The notes below the pieces were generated by a model. That model was not told the DNA's origin. It did not search any database and saw only the letters and a program-made list of their open reading frames with translations. A DNA stretch of 64,000 nt from Druceiella hillmani (Eukaryota; Arthropoda; Insecta; Lepidoptera; Hepialidae): positions 12,279,501 through 12,343,500 of the forward strand of contig JAYKKI010000074.1 in NCBI GenBank assembly GCA_039881145.1, written 5' to 3'. Shown here one piece after another: positions 24,070-36,018 of the stretch (position 1 is the first letter of the stretch; every line of letters starts with the position of its first letter). The position numbers were made by a program, and so were the translations under genes.

Positions 24070-25610
24070 GATCAACGTTTGAAATAATCCTAATACTATA
24101 TTGTCATGGGCAATAAATAATTGAGCGAAATTTCGTTTGAATTGGCTAAATTGAAATAGTTAAAAAATTAGTCGAAAAATTGTAATCAGCAACATTATAC
24201 CAAATGTTAAGCTAAATAAAACCAGCTACAAAGGTGGTTTCATGCTTTCTATGTTCCCGAATATATCTACCTAACTATATATTTCATTATTTTCTTATCT
24301 ACGTCAAGACTAGTCAAACGAGTACAAACTGTGAGTTTACTTCTCATCACCGGAGATTTCTTCTAACTAACTTCCGGCTCCATCATAGTATCCTCATTTA
24401 TGAAGAACAAATCTACGTTATTTTAGTGGTGTATCATCATTAGATCTTTGTAATCTAAATTTAATAACGTCACCAGCGCTGTTCAGTGTTGAAAATTTCC
24501 ACAGTGTGTTTTAATTTCATGGTCACAATTTACTCGCATACTCTTGGGACAATACTGGGAGTATATCCTTCCAAATATAAATGGAGTCTTTCAAATAGAT
24601 CGAGAGATAGTGGAGATATGAAGCCGATACACAAAAAAATACAGTCGAATTGAGATGAGAACCTAGGCGTTATTTGAAGTTAAAATATATGATGAAGAAT
24701 GGTATGACAAGTATATATAAGGAAAGAAATAGAAAATGTAGGAATGATAAATGACTATATGACTAATTTTTTTATTGAAATTCTACAAAATCAAATAGTC
24801 GATGGGTTGCGGACATAATAGTCAAATTAACTCTGAGTTCTTTTTTAATACTGCAGTACTATAAAACTATTTTCAATATTGTATTAGGTGTTCATATCAT
24901 TAGACTCAAATATGGTTCTTTATTACCTTTTTTGTTACACAGTGGTTAGTAAATATTATAGAGCCTTTTCAACATAGTGTTGTGGTAAAAGATAAAAGCA
25001 CGTTTGGGAATAAAGACATAATAATAAATTAATATCAATCAGGTTCACGAAACATTATATTGAGAAAAAGAAGGGATTTCTAAATTTATATCGAAGTGCA
25101 TTAATTTAATAGTGTATTTGTTTCTAACCGCTCAATCATAGCTTCAGTTTTATACCATGCCTAATTTCCATATAATTTTGTGAGGAGAAATCAACGGTGT
25201 ATGTGTATCGCATGACAAGAAATAAAGGAATCGTATTCTTTGCACATTTCTGATATAAAATTATTTATTTGGCTTCAAAATATAATTGCTTATCCCTTAT
25301 TTGTACTATATATGCATGCGATGGGCAAAATTACGCTGTTACGAGGCTGGTAATATGTTTTAATAAATTTTTGCTGTATATACTTGCAAATCTTTAAATA
25401 TGTAATTTTCATGTTTAATATAAATTTTAGTCACAGTCAAGTCACAGAAATTATTACATAATTGAAAAAGTTATAAAATATATAAAAGCCCAGTTTTTAT
25501 TACTTATTGCAGGTGCGCAATATATTTTTCGCCAAGTGTAATTATTATACTATGAGGATACAAAAAGTAAACTAAGAAAAAAATGTAGAAAAATAAATTT
25601 ATAACATTTT
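24070..25610. other. AT-rich DNA, no gene seen
   Basis: No motif or structure recognised on either strand. Confidence 0.5.
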
Positions 25611-25619
25611 CTCTTAGAA

Positions 25620-26010
25620 CAACGTTGCTACGCATATATACTCATCGCAAACGTGAACATCTCCCGTACATTACGATGCGAAAAAGGCACATATTAGAGC
25701 CACTACGACCGTAGACAACTTACAGAAATGTACATGTTAATAAACATACGTTTACTCTGAGAAAGGAAAAATATGAAAACTGGAGATTGTGAGGAAGAAC
25801 TGAAAGAGGCTTGACGGGACATTTTCCCTTGGGATTACATAACTTCACTGACGAACTTTACGTTGATTGCTATTTTATTATTCGCCTTCTTCTTGAGATA
25901 TTTTACATCTACTTATTTATCTGAATATCCAAACTCTTCATAAGATATCGACGCAAGTGTGGTGGTCATAAATATGTGTACGTGAACAAACAAAATGATT
26001 CCGTAATACT
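25620..26010 (+). repeat. old dispersed or duplicated repeat, copy 4
   Basis: Shares GTACATTACGATGCGAAAAAG, CCGTAGACAACTTACAGAAA, GGGATTACATAACTTCACTG (25831) and GTGTGGTGGTCATAAATATG with copies 1-3. It has the same orientation as the other three. No target duplications are visible. Confidence 0.5.
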
Positions 26011-26406
26011 AAGCCTTTTGCTGTGGCATGTACTGTAAAATATGCAAAACAATTCTTAGTTGTAAAATATTAATCAATTACTGGTTAAATCTTTACATAT
26101 AGAACCAAGGTTTTGAATATTTATTTGATTGTGGAATAATCGGCACAGATTAATTTATAATCATTAAATTTATATTTTCTAGGAAAGTATAATTGTCGTT
26201 TGAGTTCCATAGGACATTAATAAACAAAAATAATCGGGTTGAACTTATTTGCTTGTGCATGCGGTTTTTAATTATGCAGTTTTAAATATGTTGTCCTATT
26301 CAATTTTTTTCATAGTAACAATTATTACAAACTAGTTGATATGAGATTGTGTGGTAGTTGGAATAAACGGATGAGCATTAATATATAAGAGGTAAAAAAA
26401 TTGTAT

Positions 26407-26451
26407 TCAAAATCTATTCCAACTATTTACAACATTTTTCATTTCGTTATC

Positions 26452-26532
<81 letters not shown>

Positions 26533-27700
26533 TTTCGAATTTCCTACTCTAGACCATGCGACGTATAGTTGGTCGTGAGAAAAATAGGATTCTTTGAGGT
26601 TGATGTCGCAATGTTTTAAAGTTTGTCCTCGCGCTTTGTTATTTGTTAGACTGTAGGCTAATTTGATTGGAAATGGCAGACTTTTAAATTGGAATGGGAG
26701 TTCGGTAGACATCAGTGGTATTCTGTGTATAATTACTGTGTGTCCTTGGTCCTTTCCAGTCAAACTTTCGGCTTCGATGATATTATTCGATACCTGTTTG
26801 ACGATCATCTTTGTTCCATTACATAGTTTTGCTGAGTTGAGATTTTTGAGTAGTATGATGGGAGATCCAATTTTCAGTCGAGGGCAGTGGCGCTTCTGGT
26901 ATTTGTAAAGAGTTTAAAAATTCTGAACGGAATTTGACATTTCCTTCAATGTTTACCATCTTGTCGGTCGATTTCTACATTCTGTCTTCTCTAGGAATTT
27001 TCGTTTGAATATTAAAGTTGACATCGTCGACAATATTATTTTAAGTTACCAAAATTGCACTCTGAAATAGCCATTCCGGATTAATGTAATCGTGAGTAAT
27101 GCTTGGATAAATTTAGTCGATGAATTTGTGCCTTATTAGTAGTTTAGTTGCAGAAATTACTGTTGAGTTCAATGAAGCCGGTAGTCTGGTCAGTAGGATA
27201 TGTTCCTTTACTTATTTGTAAAAGTTTTTGACCAAAATGTGCTGTTGTTTCATCTTTCGATAGTTCAACTTCCATATTTTTTTTAATCGCACCCTTGTAT
27301 GTGTGGCCATAGAAGTGTTTTTTTTAAGCATGCATTGATTAGGCTGCTAATGTTGACATGGGGATAATTGAAAGTGTTTGTCGAAAATATCCTGACAGTA
27401 TGAGTAGAGCTCCTTACATTACTTCAGAGTTTCCTCGCAAGTTTTGTAATGTTCTGTTCACGGCTTCGAGTGATTTTTATATGCCATCGGGCATTCGTCC
27501 CAGAAGATATCTTAGCTTGATTTAGAAGCTCATCCCGTCTAGATGCTCTTGAGATTATACATACTGGGAATTTTTCTTCGTCCATATTCAACGGTAGTTA
27601 TAGGGCGGAATGGGTAGTCCATCCTCCTTCCATAAGTGTGGCGGCAATGTCGGATGATGCCAGTGAAAGTGCAGCGTGCTATTTAGCACGTCGGATATGG
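26407..27700 (-). pseudogene. Helitron Pif1-type helicase, SF1 motifs, broken
   Basis: In gene order (decreasing coordinates): LASSDIAATLMEGG; a WDECPMAYK Walker B-type segment; LSGYFRQTLSIIP; NPEWLFQSAIL; VDDVNFNIQTKIPRE; SEFLNSLQIPEAPLP; KIGSPIILLKNLNSAKLCNG; IPLMSTELPFQFKSLPFPI; LAYSLTNNKARGQTL; YFSHDQLYVAWSRVG; and a tail NEMKNVVNSW. The Walker A loop that should precede the first segment is missing: ILYHIRRAK from the domain before it joins directly to the sequence after it, so an internal deletion removed the ATP-binding loop. A (TA)n tract of about 67 bases sits in frame after SRVG and encodes a run of alternating Tyr-Ile. KARGQ replaces the usual KAQGQ. Several frameshifts and stops occur. 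Confidence 0.85.
26456..26522. repeat. (TA)n microsatellite inside the helicase frame
   Basis: About 33 TA units. On the minus strand it keeps the helicase frame open and reads as Tyr-Ile repeats between motif VI and the C-terminal tail. Confidence 0.95.
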
Positions 27701-28905
27701 TACAGTATGTCATCAGTCATACTTTCTTTGAAGGAGTCCCGTTGCTATTTTAGATTCGATTTTCGTATTTCATGTAGCAAAATGCCGAGAAAAACCATTC
27801 GGCATTGTTCGAATGTACTGTGTACACTCGGCCTAATGCGTTAGTTTTCACGATTACTGGATGATACTCTACTGGAATTCCTCCTTTTCATCGTTGAAAG
27901 ATGAAATCGAGCTTTCTTGTGTTCCTTGTATAATACGTAGGGACATTGACACATAGTAATGTTTTCGCGAATGGATCCGTTTGGCACAGTGGGAAAAAAA
28001 CTCTCAATATTGTGTTCTTTGGTTGTTTGCGTGCAATTTTTCTGGCAGTGTCTTTTGTAAAGTAAATTTTCCGTCCATTCCCCAAATGTACTACTACATG
28101 TTGCCCAGTTGGTTAGTGTTCGTGTGGGGGAATACAAAAATTGTTACGCTGCTTTGTTATGGTTGATGCATCTTCCCATTTGGTACATAAAAATCTCGTC
28201 GTTTATGTTTTGTTGTTCACTCTCTTTGGCTATTTGAAATGCTGCCATGTCATTGCCTTTGTTCACATACTTACATATATTTAATGGATTTCACTGAATT
28301 GCAGTATTCTACGTTTATATGTGCTTGGAAAATTTTAAAAAGTAGTGGATTATATTGTACTACTCATTGATTATCTATACAGTTCCGTCTCTACCTCGTA
28401 CTAGCATTTGTTCTGGGAAGCCACATTTTTTGGGCGATCGTCTTCGATATGTATCATTCGCGATCGATATGTATCATTTTCGGTTTATGTGTCGTCCAAG
28501 TATGGTTTTTGTATTTTTCGTACATTTTCTATCACTCATACATGACGAATTGGGGTTTAATGTCCCGTATGGTCCGTGAATCATGTTTTTCACACCTTCG
28601 TCGTACAGCTACGTATCTTCTCGTGGATTGGAAAATTCGGCTTGGATTATTGTGTCGATATCCGTGGGATGAATTCTGTCCTATGGCCAAATGATATTGT
28701 TTCCGCGCTTCTCGTCGGGAGACATTTTCATGGGTGGATTGCGTTTGCAGTCTTTTTTATAAGATAGTGTCGCAATTCTTGATTCTTCAATTCGTTCATT
28801 TAGTTGTTCTTTGGTTTCTCTGCTTCTCACGGTGCTCATTCTCGTTTGTTGTAACGAAAACATGCTTCGCACTCTTCGACTATTTCATTTTTTCACAGTC
28901 TCTTT
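27640..28905 (-). pseudogene. Helitron N-terminal and Rep (HUH) region, broken
   Basis: N-terminus: MSTVRSRETKEQLNERIEES, the arginine-rich start typical of insect Helitrons. A large deletion then joins it to HPTDIDTII and KNMIHGPYGTLNPNSSCM. The nuclease domain's two-tyrosine motif is clear: NVEYCNSVKSIKYICKYVNK (YxxxYxxK), whose tyrosines nick DNA and form the covalent link in HUH enzymes. The upstream HUH histidines fall in the deleted part. Next come EIFMYQMGRC, KDTARKIARKQPKNTILRVF, FAKTLL, YYTRN and ALGRVYTVHSNNAEWFF, the linker to the helicase. Stops and frameshifts are frequent. Overlapping plus-strand frames in this region are shadows. Confidence 0.85.
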
Positions 28906-29119
28906 TTTCCCAATTTATTTCAGAACTGGCAAGATCTCCTCTTTTTTTTGGTATGGACGTTTTATAAAACATAAATAAAATCAACTTTATATTAAAACAT
29001 ACACTAAATACACTTTAAACACTTTTCACATTTTGTTTTCGATTTATAATCAGTCACTGTATCACTTGATCATTCACGTTTCACTGTTCCTTTTTATGCA
29101 CTCACTGCACTTCACTGAT

Positions 29120-29165
29120 AAGGAACTGATGTTCGAAACCACATCGGATCTTACTTTATATACCC
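29120..29165 (-). promoter_or_regulatory. core promoter: TATA box and TCAGTT initiator
   Basis: On the minus strand TATATAAAG (29162-29154) is followed about 33 bases later by ATCAGTTCC with the initiator A at 29127. The spacing fits an arthropod RNA polymerase II promoter. The A-rich leader between here and the Rep start (about 250 bases, with repeated GTGAA and CAGTGA words) resembles heat-shock gene leaders in style. Confidence 0.6.
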
Positions 29166-29222
29166 CTACCAATGGATAGATCCACCCATATAAAAAGGCT
29201 TCGAATGGTTTCCAATGTTTCA

Positions 29223-29431
29223 GAACATTCTACAAGATTCCAGAATGTTCTGGAATGTTCTACAATGATCAACGATGATATTCCAGAATGTTCTCGAACG
29301 TTTTAGAATATTCCCAACCATTCCACACTCTTCCAGGATATTCTAGAATGTCGTGGTCAATGGTAGAGAGTGTCTAGAATGAGGTGAGTAATGGTATTGA
29401 ATATTCTCGAATGTTCTGGTCTGTTCTAGAA
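29223..29431 (-). promoter_or_regulatory. heat shock element arrays (HSF binding sites)
   Basis: Four clusters of alternating GAA and TTC, each on a strict 5-base phase. 29223-29260: nine positions (GAA, TTC, cAA, TTC, GAA, TTC, GAA, TTC, with a final cAA at 29263), seven perfect. 29281-29313: TTC, GAA, TTC, GAA, TTt, GAA, TTC. 29321-29348: TTC every ten bases with GAA at the end. 29399-29431: GAA, TTC, GAA, TTC, gap, TTC, GAA. Three or more alternating pentamers make a strong binding site for trimeric heat shock factor. They lie about 95-305 bases upstream of the predicted start at 29127, the usual arrangement in insect hsp70 promoters. Confidence 0.8.
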
Positions 29432-32400
29432 ATGTCTAGAGAGCGAAAATTCCCTTGATCGTACCGGGACTCGTTTTTGTGTTTTAGCAGTACGCATATT
29501 GTATATTTACTTTTATGATATATATTTATGAAAGCTTTATATTGTGTAAAAATATTTTACTAAAAAATTAGTAAAGTTATGATTATATCATTCAAATAAA
29601 TGAAAGTGCAATAAAATAAACATATTAAAATAAAATGAGATGAACCCGTTAAGCTTTATTATTAAATTATTTTATTAATTCTAGTCCCGTTTGGAAAAAC
29701 AAGGAATGCTGTCAGAAAAACCGTCTTGATTTTTTTATAAAGCCATTATCCGTTTAGAAGAGAGCCGCTTCTTAAAAAATATTCATCAACGTGATTACTC
29801 GTATTTTAAAATGTACGTTAAATCGCTCTTATGGTTAATGCATATTTACTTATATTATTGATCAATTGATGAAAGTAGACATAAATCGTTTTGAATTTTT
29901 TATTTCATTTCTAAATGAAAGAATTTTAAATATGTATTAATGAAAATATCCTTTTTTATATTTGATAATATCTTCTGTTCCCTCCGTCACGATATATTGA
30001 AAGTCATAAACGATTCTATAACCTTATTTCTCTTTCGCTAATCGGTATACGAAGCTAAAAGAATTTGGCGATTTTATTTGTATTGGCATTTTTAAAGTAT
30101 TTATATCTTATACTATTCTAAATATTATCTGCCCAATTTAAATAATCATGCACAGAAAAAAATGCACGTGATTTTTAAATATTTCTGAAATAATTAATAC
30201 ACTTGTATATTTAATACATTATTAGAATATTTCTTCCAGTTACCTAGTGTAACTTAATTCAAAAATAATATGTTTCATGGCTGACTATAATTAGTTATTA
30301 GTGGGAAAACTAGCTATTTTATAAAAAATAAACTATAACAAAATAAAAACGTAAAAAATATTAACTTTTAAATTACGTTCTAAAAGTTGTAAGGGAGGTA
30401 GATAATAGGAAATAAGTAAATTCTGTGATGGTTTTCAGCAACTACAACTGAAAATTCGAACCTAAACCGAGCTTGACTTTAAAGATTCCATAAATCGATA
30501 AAATAAGAATAAATAATAAGGAGATTATAATTGAACATATATTAGAATTATTTACGTTATGATTGAGAAAATGAAATGAGGAATAAATTTGGTTCAGTTA
30601 AAGAAATTATATGACATAATTTCGTGCAGGTAACAAATATAGATTGTAAATGTAAATTCAATACAGCAAAAAGTTCTAGGTATGTAAATATTTTATGGCA
30701 ATAATACAAGATGCCTAAATAAAGTGCATCACGTGTACAAAAGTAAACTCAACAGTGTCTAATGGTTGTTTTCAAATAAATATTACAGTAAAATTGAAAA
30801 GAGTCAAAGAAGAAAGTTAACAGATATCTCAAGCCGTGAAATCGTTTCAATTATTCGTAAGCTAGTCGTCTAACTTCGTAGAGAGAAAGCCATACATGTC
30901 TCCGTCCAAGCCATATTAATGCGATACCGCGAAGGGCTCAATATATCAGTTTTAATTTCTGAGAACTTACATAGTTACTTGGATTACTGTGCTATCTGTG
31001 ATATCTAAAGCTAATACATACAATCAGAGCTCCGATCAGTGATGAGAAGAATGTGTTTATTAGATCAAAACAAATGGATGAAGGTGGCCTCGGTCACCGA
31101 AGTCATATAAAGACAAAAAACAACGATACGGGACACTTTCGAGTCCACGTAATCTAAAAGGGAAGACTTTAAATATTTTAAAGTACGTAAATAAAAAATA
31201 AAACCTCGAGGGAAATTTCAGAGAAAGTGTGTACATAAAACAGATTTTTCCATTTCCGGTTACTAAAATACAATTTTTTAGTTAGTTTATTATAAAATTC
31301 AATATGGGCATCGAAACGAAGAATCAATATTTCTTTAATAAATAGATCTCTCAACTTATCAAAAATATACATTATATCCATATTTATTGAGAGCACATAA
31401 ATATCCATCGGAATATGAATAAAATATCCATTTTAAGTAAAATAGATTAAAATTCGATATAAAATTTTGTCTTATTATTTGCTGTCAAAAAACAAGAAGG
31501 AAACGTAAGTCTCACGACAAAAAATATTTATTTTGTTGACGGTTTTCTTTTCTTGGTTCAAAATCTTGGGAAGGGAACAAACTTACCTTATATATATATA
31601 TGACAAATTTAATTACCAATAAAATACATTTCAAAACCAAGAACCATAAATCATTAAGTAGGGAATACACATGTATTATTGACAATATTTCAAGAATTTT
31701 TAGAATCTTTGTCATAGTTTTCCTTCAATCTTTATGTAAACTTCTAAGAACCTGTTTTTTTCGTAGTTAGGCTTAGTATTTTAGGAAATAGGGGGAGGAG
31801 TAGGAAATAAGGGTGAGTTAGGCAATAAGGGTGAAGTTTCTATTTTTGCCTGTATCAATGCCTTGATGACCGAGACATACAGTTATTCTTATGCAAAGAA
31901 GCAATAAAGTATTCTGTTCCATAGAGTACTGCATTAACTTTCTATTTTCTATGAATTTCATGAAATACTCGACGAGAGACTGATTATACTCATTACCACT
32001 AAAAAAAAAGGTATAGTGCATTGTAACTAATTGCTGTTTGGTGTAATTTATAACATCGACTGACAAAAAGTGATATCTTGCAAAAAATTATGTGCTTTAA
32101 CTAGGATATTAGAGCCGTTCATACCCTGTAGATTAATACATGTAATAAAATATCGCGAGTTCCTGTCTCGTATGGAAGTAATGCTCAGTTGATAAATTTT
32201 ATAGATATTAATAGAAATTAGACAGCAAATGGATACAATAACGCAGCATCTAAAAATACTATTAATGTTTACACTTGCATTATGCGGCGTAAGATACGTT
32301 AAATAGTGTATTATAGAATTAAAAGATAAAAGGTAGTCTAAGTTACTTTGTTTATTCATGTAATTTGGGGAATTAAGATAAATTCAATATTCTTCTTATT

Positions 32401-32512
32401 TAGTTTTAAATGTTATTATAAATATTTATCTGTTTTGTATTATATAATAATCAAATATTTAAAATAAAATTGGTAGCTGTTTTTCACATTAATAAAATTT
32501 TTGTTTTCAGGT
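29432..32512. other. AT-rich DNA, no gene recognised
   Basis: A stretch at 30840-31130 has a somewhat more coding-like composition (EIVSIIRKLVV, VASVTEV in forward frames) and might be a scrap of an insect DDE element, but it is too short to assign. Minus-strand frames at 31178-32359 show no motif. Confidence 0.4.
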
Positions 32513-33690
32513 AAAGTTAATGCCAAAACGATCAATGCCATCTTTTATATATGGAGACATTTCATCTGAGCTATATCGAGCTTTGGGGAATATATTGAAT
32601 TTGTAGGCAAAACATATTTTGGCTATGTTAATATAGGCTATGATTTGCACGGAAACGAAACAGCAATTACAAATCAAGTTCTAGTATTTATAGTTGTGGA
32701 TGTGAATAGTTTTTGGAAACTTCCGGTTGGTTTCTTTTCAGGAAGAAGTTTTACGACTTCAAAAAAGCCAAATATATTTTTATTTACTTAATGAGATTGC
32801 ATGTGTAAGTAGTAATTGCAATTGCATTTGACGGAATTGCATCTAATTTTAATATATCTAGTTTACTCGGCGCAAAATTAAACAGCGAACTATATACTCC
32901 ATATTTCAAATACGAATCCAAAAAATATTATATTTTACTCAATTCGTGACCCTTGTTAAAACTTGTGAGAAATATGTTCAGTGACAAAAAATGGACAAGC
33001 AAATCTAAAATATTTATACCTGAACTACATTCAAAAGGTCATTTGCAATTTTTATCTTTTTATAAACGGTAACAAGACCATTTGGAAACATTTTTTAGTG
33101 CCATTCATTCTAGATGTGGTTTTAATAATAACCCAACGATCATAAAATTTATATCTGGATACAAAAGGTTACTTTTGTCATGCAGATTTAAAATTGGGTA
33201 AAAGTGGAAACTATTTATAAATTGAGAAAATTACTATTCTTTTTGGTATATTTTCCACCGCAAAACGCATTAATACTCCAACATTATATGATAAAGTTTT
33301 AAATTTCCATTCAGCGATAATTTTATAAATGACAATCCAGGTGATATTAAAGACTCGTCCTTGGTATCATTAGCTGGACTACCTAACAATTCTGAAGATT
33401 TATCACAATTTATTAAATCCGTTGTCGAATATATAGGTGGAATCGTGGTTGAAAAATATATACATTGTGAAGTTTATATAGATTCCTTGGTAAAATCAGA
33501 AAATGATGAGTCATTTATAAATTGCAAAAATTTTCACAAAGCAAAGTAAGGGTTTTTTCACTTATCCATCAAAGGATGTATTTGGTATATGCTTAAAATG
33601 CAAATATTATTTTAGGGAACATTTGAAAACTAATTTTAACTTGGTAGGACGACTTTTAGTAAAACGGTTTTAGGAACCACAAAATTTATT
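32513..33690 (+). pseudogene. P-element / THAP9-like transposase relic
   Basis: Starts after an acceptor-like TTTTGTTTTCAG (32500-32511). Forward frames give GEYIEFVGKTYFGYVN, ITNQVLVFIVVDVNSFWKLP and VGFF, matching the RNase H-like catalytic region of P/THAP9 transposases, where the family has a DGKxxVGFVDxG segment and a QALVFMxVxLxxxWKxPxGYF segment. Further on LETFFSAIHSRCGFNNNPT is the family's characteristic FFSxIRxxGGxNxNPT block. VVEYIGGIVVEKY (33421-33459) is the C-terminal VEYIAGYVxRK segment. The order is right, but frames shift repeatedly and stops are frequent. The N-terminal THAP finger was not found. No 31-bp terminal repeats or 8-bp duplication were identified. Confidence 0.75.
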
Positions 33691-35839
33691 TACACCCACA
33701 ATTTTTTTCATAATTTAATTAATCATTGATATGAGCAGAGCCATCCTAATTGCCACATAGAAAATTATTTGACAATAAGATTAAGGTTTTATAAACGAAT
33801 ATAATTTGTTTATAATTAGTAGTTAAAGGTTATTACTACTTTAAGATCATTTAGAAAATATGATATTTCTTTAATTTTAAAATATCCGTAAATATTTTTC
33901 TACATTCACACTGTATGTATATTTCACATAGAACTTTTTTTTCTTTTTGTGAAATATCAGTACGTTAACGAAAGCGTTTTATATACAAGATATAGTCTTA
34001 ATATGTATACATTGAATTGGACAGTAATTTATTTTTGATTTATGTAATGATGACCAAATGTTTCATTTTTCATGTCAACGCATTCAAATGTTTGCCCTCA
34101 TTGCCAGAGCTATTTTACAAATATTTACTCAGTTTTGTTCTGAGTACCCACAAAATGTTCAACGTGTTAGGGTTTCGCAAACATCGACCATTGTATATGT
34201 TTTTATTTCAGTGTAATATTTCGTATTTTTTATTTTTTGCATGTTTTTAAATATTTTTGTATTTATTCAATATGGCTTGGATATTGCTCTGAATGGTGCA
34301 TCTTTTGTACATTTTTAATATTGTATTTCCAGTTAGTTTAATTTTGTATTTTTTTTGCAAAACTTGTATAAATTATTTATTTACATATAATCTAAGTTAC
34401 GTCGCCGTGTATTAATTTTAATCCCTTCTATTTCAATTATTTAATATATTTTTCCAAAACACATATAACTTTTATAATTACACTTCTTCTCTATATGCGT
34501 AAAAATCACCTTCCCTTGTATATGAAATTATTTATTACCCTTCCATCTGGTTATATTTTAAACGACGAAATATAACCCCTGTAAATATTTTACTTCAAAT
34601 AATTTCCATTTGACTTCCCGATTTTCACATACAGTTTCATATAAACAATGGATAGGAAAATGGCAAATTTCTTCCTATATAATAGACGACATTTCGTGAT
34701 GGGCAGCTATCTAATTATAAATTTTTAAGATTCCATAATATAAAAGAGAAAGAAAAGACAATCTTATGAGATCACTCACGTAATCACCCGATGATGCGTA
34801 TTTATGCTTTCTCTTTGTGATAACAGTTTTCTTTAATTTCGTTTAACGTAATTATTTAAAATTCGGTACAATAAGAAAGCATATAAGAAGAAAATTTAGA
34901 GGGAACAAATAAAGTACCCGATTATTTGTGCAATTTTCGAAAATTTTTTTTTTAAATTTTTAAAGGATCGTTCGAGAGATATTGTTGAAAGTACGCACAA
35001 CAGGTTTTTAAGACTAGAAAATTTTAATTTTGGCATTGAACATAAATATAATAAATAATGTGCATTTATTTTAATAAAAGTAAATTATGGGTATCACCTT
35101 ATTTTCTTTGAAGTATCATATAAAAATTTTAATTAAAAAATAAATTATGGGAATTTTGGGAATATTTTTAGAAACGTATGCAAATTCACAAAAAATATAC
35201 AATACATTCCTGCCCCCTACAACTTTTCCCTTTCTTCGAAATTCTTAAAAGTAGTTATATATAAATTGAGAAATTTATTTAAACTTTACATGAAAATTGT
35301 AGGTGATACTATATCTTTCATAGTGTTTGAAATATTCACAACATTTTAAGTATGATGCAAGTATTTACATTTCAATATGATGCAAGGTGAAAAATAATAT
35401 TTTTAAATGGTTTAAAGGAAATCATATTTATCCTTAAATGTTTACATAACCCTAACTACATATGGAAATTTTACAGTGCAAGGTCCACTAATTTTTAAGT
35501 AATAAAAATACCAAAATAACTATGTGTTGCACACATTATAGTTATAAAAGTCACTATTAATAATTTTCTTGAAAAATAAGCTTTTGAGCAATACGCCGAA
35601 AGATGGGGCTAGTTTCTATTTGTAGTTTATGTATCAATCTTGTTTAAACTGAGATATTATTAATTATTTAATACGAACTTAATCATGACTTGAGTCTGAA
35701 ATACAGAAATTAATATATTTGTTAACAACATTTCAAGAAAAAAATGTTTTCACGTTTACAATACTTTAAAGGTGCCCCATTATAGATAAATTTAATTTAA
35801 AACTTGAAATAAGGTTTCTTACTTTTCCACTACTGCGTA

Positions 35840-35841
<2 letters not shown>
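33691..35841. other. AT-rich DNA, no gene seen
   Basis: No recognisable coding stretch. The 77-codon frame at 34017-34250 is Phe/Tyr/Leu-rich, as expected from AT-rich sequence. Confidence 0.5.
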
Positions 35842-35903
<62 letters not shown>

Positions 35904-35909
35904 TATACT
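35842..35909. repeat. (TA)n microsatellite
   Basis: About 27 uninterrupted TA units plus an interrupted tail. A second, shorter tract lies at 35987-36010. Confidence 0.95.
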
Positions 35910-35986
35910 ATGAACATTTTTTACGAAGGTTCATATTGAAAATATCGCTAAAATACAGCACGAATAAAACCTTAAATTATTAATAC

Positions 35987-36016
<30 letters not shown>
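35987..36016. repeat. (TA)n microsatellite
   Basis: About 12 TA units followed by TGTATATA. Confidence 0.9.

Positions 36017-36018
<2 letters not shown>

Larger units (their letters stand above)
26407..28905 (-). mobile_element. Helitron 2 coding relic (Rep-helicase)
   Basis: A single minus-strand Rep-helicase gene can be followed from its N-terminus (about 28839) to its C-terminus (26407), in several frames and with large internal losses. About 280 bases upstream of the N-terminus sits a heat-shock-type promoter (29120-29431). Element ends (5' TC, 3' hairpin plus CTRR) were not identified, so the true boundaries are unknown. Helitrons move by rolling-circle replication using an HUH nuclease fused to a Pif1-type helicase. 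Confidence 0.8.

Noticed and set aside
26270..26406. CTAG near 26330 as the Helitron 3' end
   Set aside because: No hairpin is placed 10-12 bases before it, and a CTAG is expected by chance in AT-rich DNA.
27638..28767. Several plus-strand frames of 60-80 codons
   Set aside because: They lie opposite the Helitron Rep-helicase gene, whose motifs are on the minus strand. They are shadows.
30840..31130. Possible DDE transposase N-terminus
   Set aside because: Only scattered short similarities across changing frames; no catalytic motif.
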